The position numbers were made by a program, and so were the translations under genes. Of a DNA stretch of 64,000 nt, positions 62,365-64,000 are shown in pieces. Where the stretch lies: assembly GCF_004634425.1 (NCBI RefSeq), contig NZ_SBJL01000001.1, forward strand, positions 903,001 to 967,000. Reading direction: 5' to 3'. The stretch comes from Vitreimonas flagellata. Lineage in GTDB: Bacteria; Pseudomonadota; Alphaproteobacteria; Caulobacterales; Aquidulcibacteraceae. Position 1 is the first letter of the stretch; every line of letters starts with the position of its first letter. The notes below the pieces were generated by a model. It saw only the letters and a list, made by a program, of their open reading frames with translations. It did not search any database and was not told where the DNA came from.

Positions 62365-62531
62365 TCTGGCCTCCTCTCATTCTGGTTCGAAACCCAACAT
62401 CGCGACGAACGCCAAGACTGAAAAGCCCTGTCGCGACGGCAACAAGCCGCAAGTCTGACAGCGCGGCCGCTCCTCAGGACGCTGCGATATGTGCTAGGAA
62501 AAGCTTCCGCTTGACCGAAGGCGCCAAGATC

Positions 62532-63809
62532 ATGACCACCAACGCCGAACTCCTCGCCCGCCGCGCCAAAGCTGTGCCGCGCGGGGTTTCCACCGCGACA
62601 CCCGTGTTCACCGCGCGCGCCGAGAATGCCCGCCTGTGGGACGTGGAGGGGCGCGAATATATCGACTTCGCCGGCGGCATCGCCGTGCTCAATACCGGCC
62701 ATCGCCATCCCAAAGTGATCGAAGCAGTCCGCGCGCAGCTCGATTGCGTCACGCACACGGCGTTCCAGGTCAGCGCCTACGAGCCCTACATCGCGCTCGC
62801 CGAAAAGCTCAACGCCCGCGCCCCGATCGCAGGCGACGCGAAGACCATCTTCTTCACCACGGGCGCCGAGGCGGTCGAGAACGCCGTGAAGATCGCGCGC
62901 GCCGCAACCGGCCGCACTGGCATCATCTCGTTCACCGGCAGCTTCCACGGCCGCACCACGCTGACGATGGCGATGACTGGCAAGGTCGCGCCCTACAAAC
63001 AGCAATTCGGCCCCTCCGTGCCGGACGTCTTCCACGTGCCGTTCCCGCTCGCGCGCTACGGCGTCGATGTGGAGACCTCGCTGCTCGTGCTCAATCACAT
63101 TCTGCGCGCCGACGTGGAGCCCTCGCGCGTCGCCGCCATCGTGATCGAACCGGTCCAGGGCGAAGGCGGCTTCCACATGGTCCCGCCTGAACTCATGCGC
63201 GCGCTGCGTACGCTCTGCGACACGCACGGCATCCTGCTCATCGCCGACGAAGTGCAAACCGGCTTTGCCCGCACCGGCAAACTCTTCGCGATGGAGCATT
63301 ACGACGTAACGCCCGACCTGATCACGATGGCCAAATCCCTCGCGGGCGGCTTTCCGCTCTCGGGTTTGGTCGGCCGCGCCGACATTATGGACAAAACCGA
63401 TCCAGGCGGCCTTGGCGGCACTTATGGCGGCTCACCGATCGGCTGCGCGGCAGCCCTCGCCGTACTCGACGTGATCGACGGCGAAGGCCTGCTGGCGCGC
63501 GCGAATGCGCTGGGCGAACGCGCCAAAGCCAAGCTCAAGGAAATTCAATCACGCAACGACATGGCCCCGATCGACGACATCCGCGGGCCCGGCTCCATGA
63601 TCGCCTTCGACCTGATCACCGAGCGCGGCGCCAAAGCGCCCGACGGGGCCGCCGCCAAACGCGTCACCACGCGCGCGCTCGAAGAGGGGCTTATCCTGCT
63701 CTCCTGCGGAATCTCCGGCGAAACCATCCGCCTGCTCTATCCGCTCACCATCGAAGACGACCTGTTCGAGCAGGGCTTAAACAAACTGGCAGCGGCGCTG
63801 CGCGTTTGA
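62532..63809 (+). CDS. gabT: 4-aminobutyrate aminotransferase
   Basis: Class III aminotransferase converting GABA to succinic semialdehyde. The 425-residue protein has ELLARRAKAVPRGVSTATPV, GGIAVLNTGHRHPKVIEAVR and IEPVQGEGGFHMVPPELMRAL. GILLIADEVQTGFARTGKLFA and TMAKSLAGGFPLSGLVGRAD hold the PLP Lys. The start at ATG 62532 matches the family. A hairpin (63815-63837) follows the stop. A semialdehyde dehydrogenase (gabD) is not in the window. Confidence 0.94.
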   Translation: MTTNAELLARRAKAVPRGVSTATPVFTARAENARLWDVEGREYIDFAGGIAVLNTGHRHPKVIEAVRAQLDCVTHTAFQVSAYEPYIALAEKLNARAPIAGDAKTIFFTTGAEAVENAVKIARAATGRTGIISFTGSFHGRTTLTMAMTGKVAPYKQQFGPSVPDVFHVPFPLARYGVDVETSLLVLNHILRADVEPSRVAAIVIEPVQGEGGFHMVPPELMRALRTLCDTHGILLIADEVQTGFARTGKLFAMEHYDVTPDLITMAKSLAGGFPLSGLVGRADIMDKTDPGGLGGTYGGSPIGCAAALAVLDVIDGEGLLARANALGERAKAKLKEIQSRNDMAPIDDIRGPGSMIAFDLITERGAKAPDGAAAKRVTTRALEEGLILLSCGISGETIRLLYPLTIEDDLFEQGLNKLAAALRV

Positions 63810-63814
63810 ATGCG

Positions 63815-63837
63815 GGGATAGAGCGGCGCTCTATCCC
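63815..63837 (+). terminator. Hairpin after gabT
   Basis: GGGATAGAGC, loop GGC and GCTCTATCCC make a perfect 10-bp stem six bases after the gabT stop. It lacks a clear T-run (AAACTTCGG follows), so it may be a Rho-dependent stop or a stabilising hairpin. The arms show no mismatch. Confidence 0.6.
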
Positions 63838-63844
63838 AAACTTC

Positions 63845-63939
63845 GGACCGCCGGCTTCCAGCCGGCATTGTCTGAAAGGCCAAGGCCTTCAACGGTGTTG
63901 CACGAGCAAACGAAGATGCCGGCTGAAAGCCGGCGGTCC
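63845..63939. repeat. REP-like inverted pair with GCCGGC hairpins
   Basis: GGACCGCCGGCTTCCAGCCG... at 63845-63868 and its near-perfect reverse complement at 63916-63939 (one mismatch) flank a 47-base spacer. Each arm is itself a hairpin (GCCGGCTTCCAGCCGGC). This is a BIME-like unit after gabT. Such dispersed repeats can be targets for REP-associated transposases. Confidence 0.75.
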
Positions 63940-64000
63940 AGGAAAAAGACTCTATCCGACCGACTTGTGCGCGCACTTACACTGCCGCGCATGAAACACA

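Noticed and set aside
63991-64000. ATGAAACACA at the right edge as the start of a further gene
   Set aside because: Only ten bases are available, so no coding evidence can be given.

Overview
The window is GC-rich, gene-dense chromosomal DNA from an alphaproteobacterium. The gene orders serS-tatCBA-scpBA-nagZ-SPOR-dgt and murA-DUF2948-UPF0262-phosphatase-infA-maf-RNase E/G-yacG, the fixLJ-fixK oxygen-sensing genes and the ccoNOQP-ccoGHIS respiratory operon all point there. A FlaEY-like giant protein and the general style suggest Caulobacterales or a Hyphomonadaceae-like relative. That placement is inference, because no 16S gene is present. No IS element, prophage, integrase or CRISPR array was seen.

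Positions 1-20 kb hold mostly housekeeping genes. They are a partial MATE exporter, trmFO, a thiamine thiS-orf-thiG cluster with an unknown gene wedged in by overlaps, aroQ-accB-accC, aat, serS, the Tat translocase, the ScpAB kleisin pair, nagZ, a SPOR protein, dgt, erpA, a Sel1 protein, a nitroreductase and xthA. Two diverged copies of a ~125-bp palindromic intergenic repeat sit at 5587-5713 and 15293-15417. Positions 20-28.5 kb hold yacG, a short RNase E/G, maf, infA and murA, then a DUF898-M48 protease pair and tRNA-Thr(GGT). Positions 28.6-37.6 kb hold a 1482-residue flagellar/beta-propeller-like protein, a TauE-type permease, a GST, an M28 peptidase and cysK.

Positions 37.7-55.7 kb form an oxygen-response island. 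A globin-coupled histidine-kinase-like protein, whose phospho-acceptor His is Asp, is next to a NarL/LuxR-type regulator whose phospho-acceptor Asp is Asn. They stand back to back with a Crp/Fnr regulator. Then come the complete cbb3 oxidase structural and assembly operon, universal stress proteins and a flavodoxin-like oxidoreductase. The island ends with canonical FixL (heme PAS), FixJ and FixK. FixK-type boxes lie upstream of ccoN (48491-48504) and between a usp gene and the oxidoreductase (52147-52160). The likely logic is FixL to FixJ to FixK to cbb3 and stress genes, with the degenerate globin pair and the second Crp/Fnr protein as an added input.

Positions 55.7-64 kb hold a DUF4956 membrane protein, an SdiA-regulated-type propeller lipoprotein, a secreted metallophosphatase and a convergent secreted CotH-like protein, possibly one envelope phosphate-related system. 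A PLP-dependent lyase/decarboxylase, a thiolase, a GABA-type aminotransferase and a REP-like repeat pair follow. Several small proteins under 60 residues are annotated from start, ribosome binding site and composition (18798-18950, 20187-20357, 25881-25994, 40467-40607, 45842-46006, 59611-59745).
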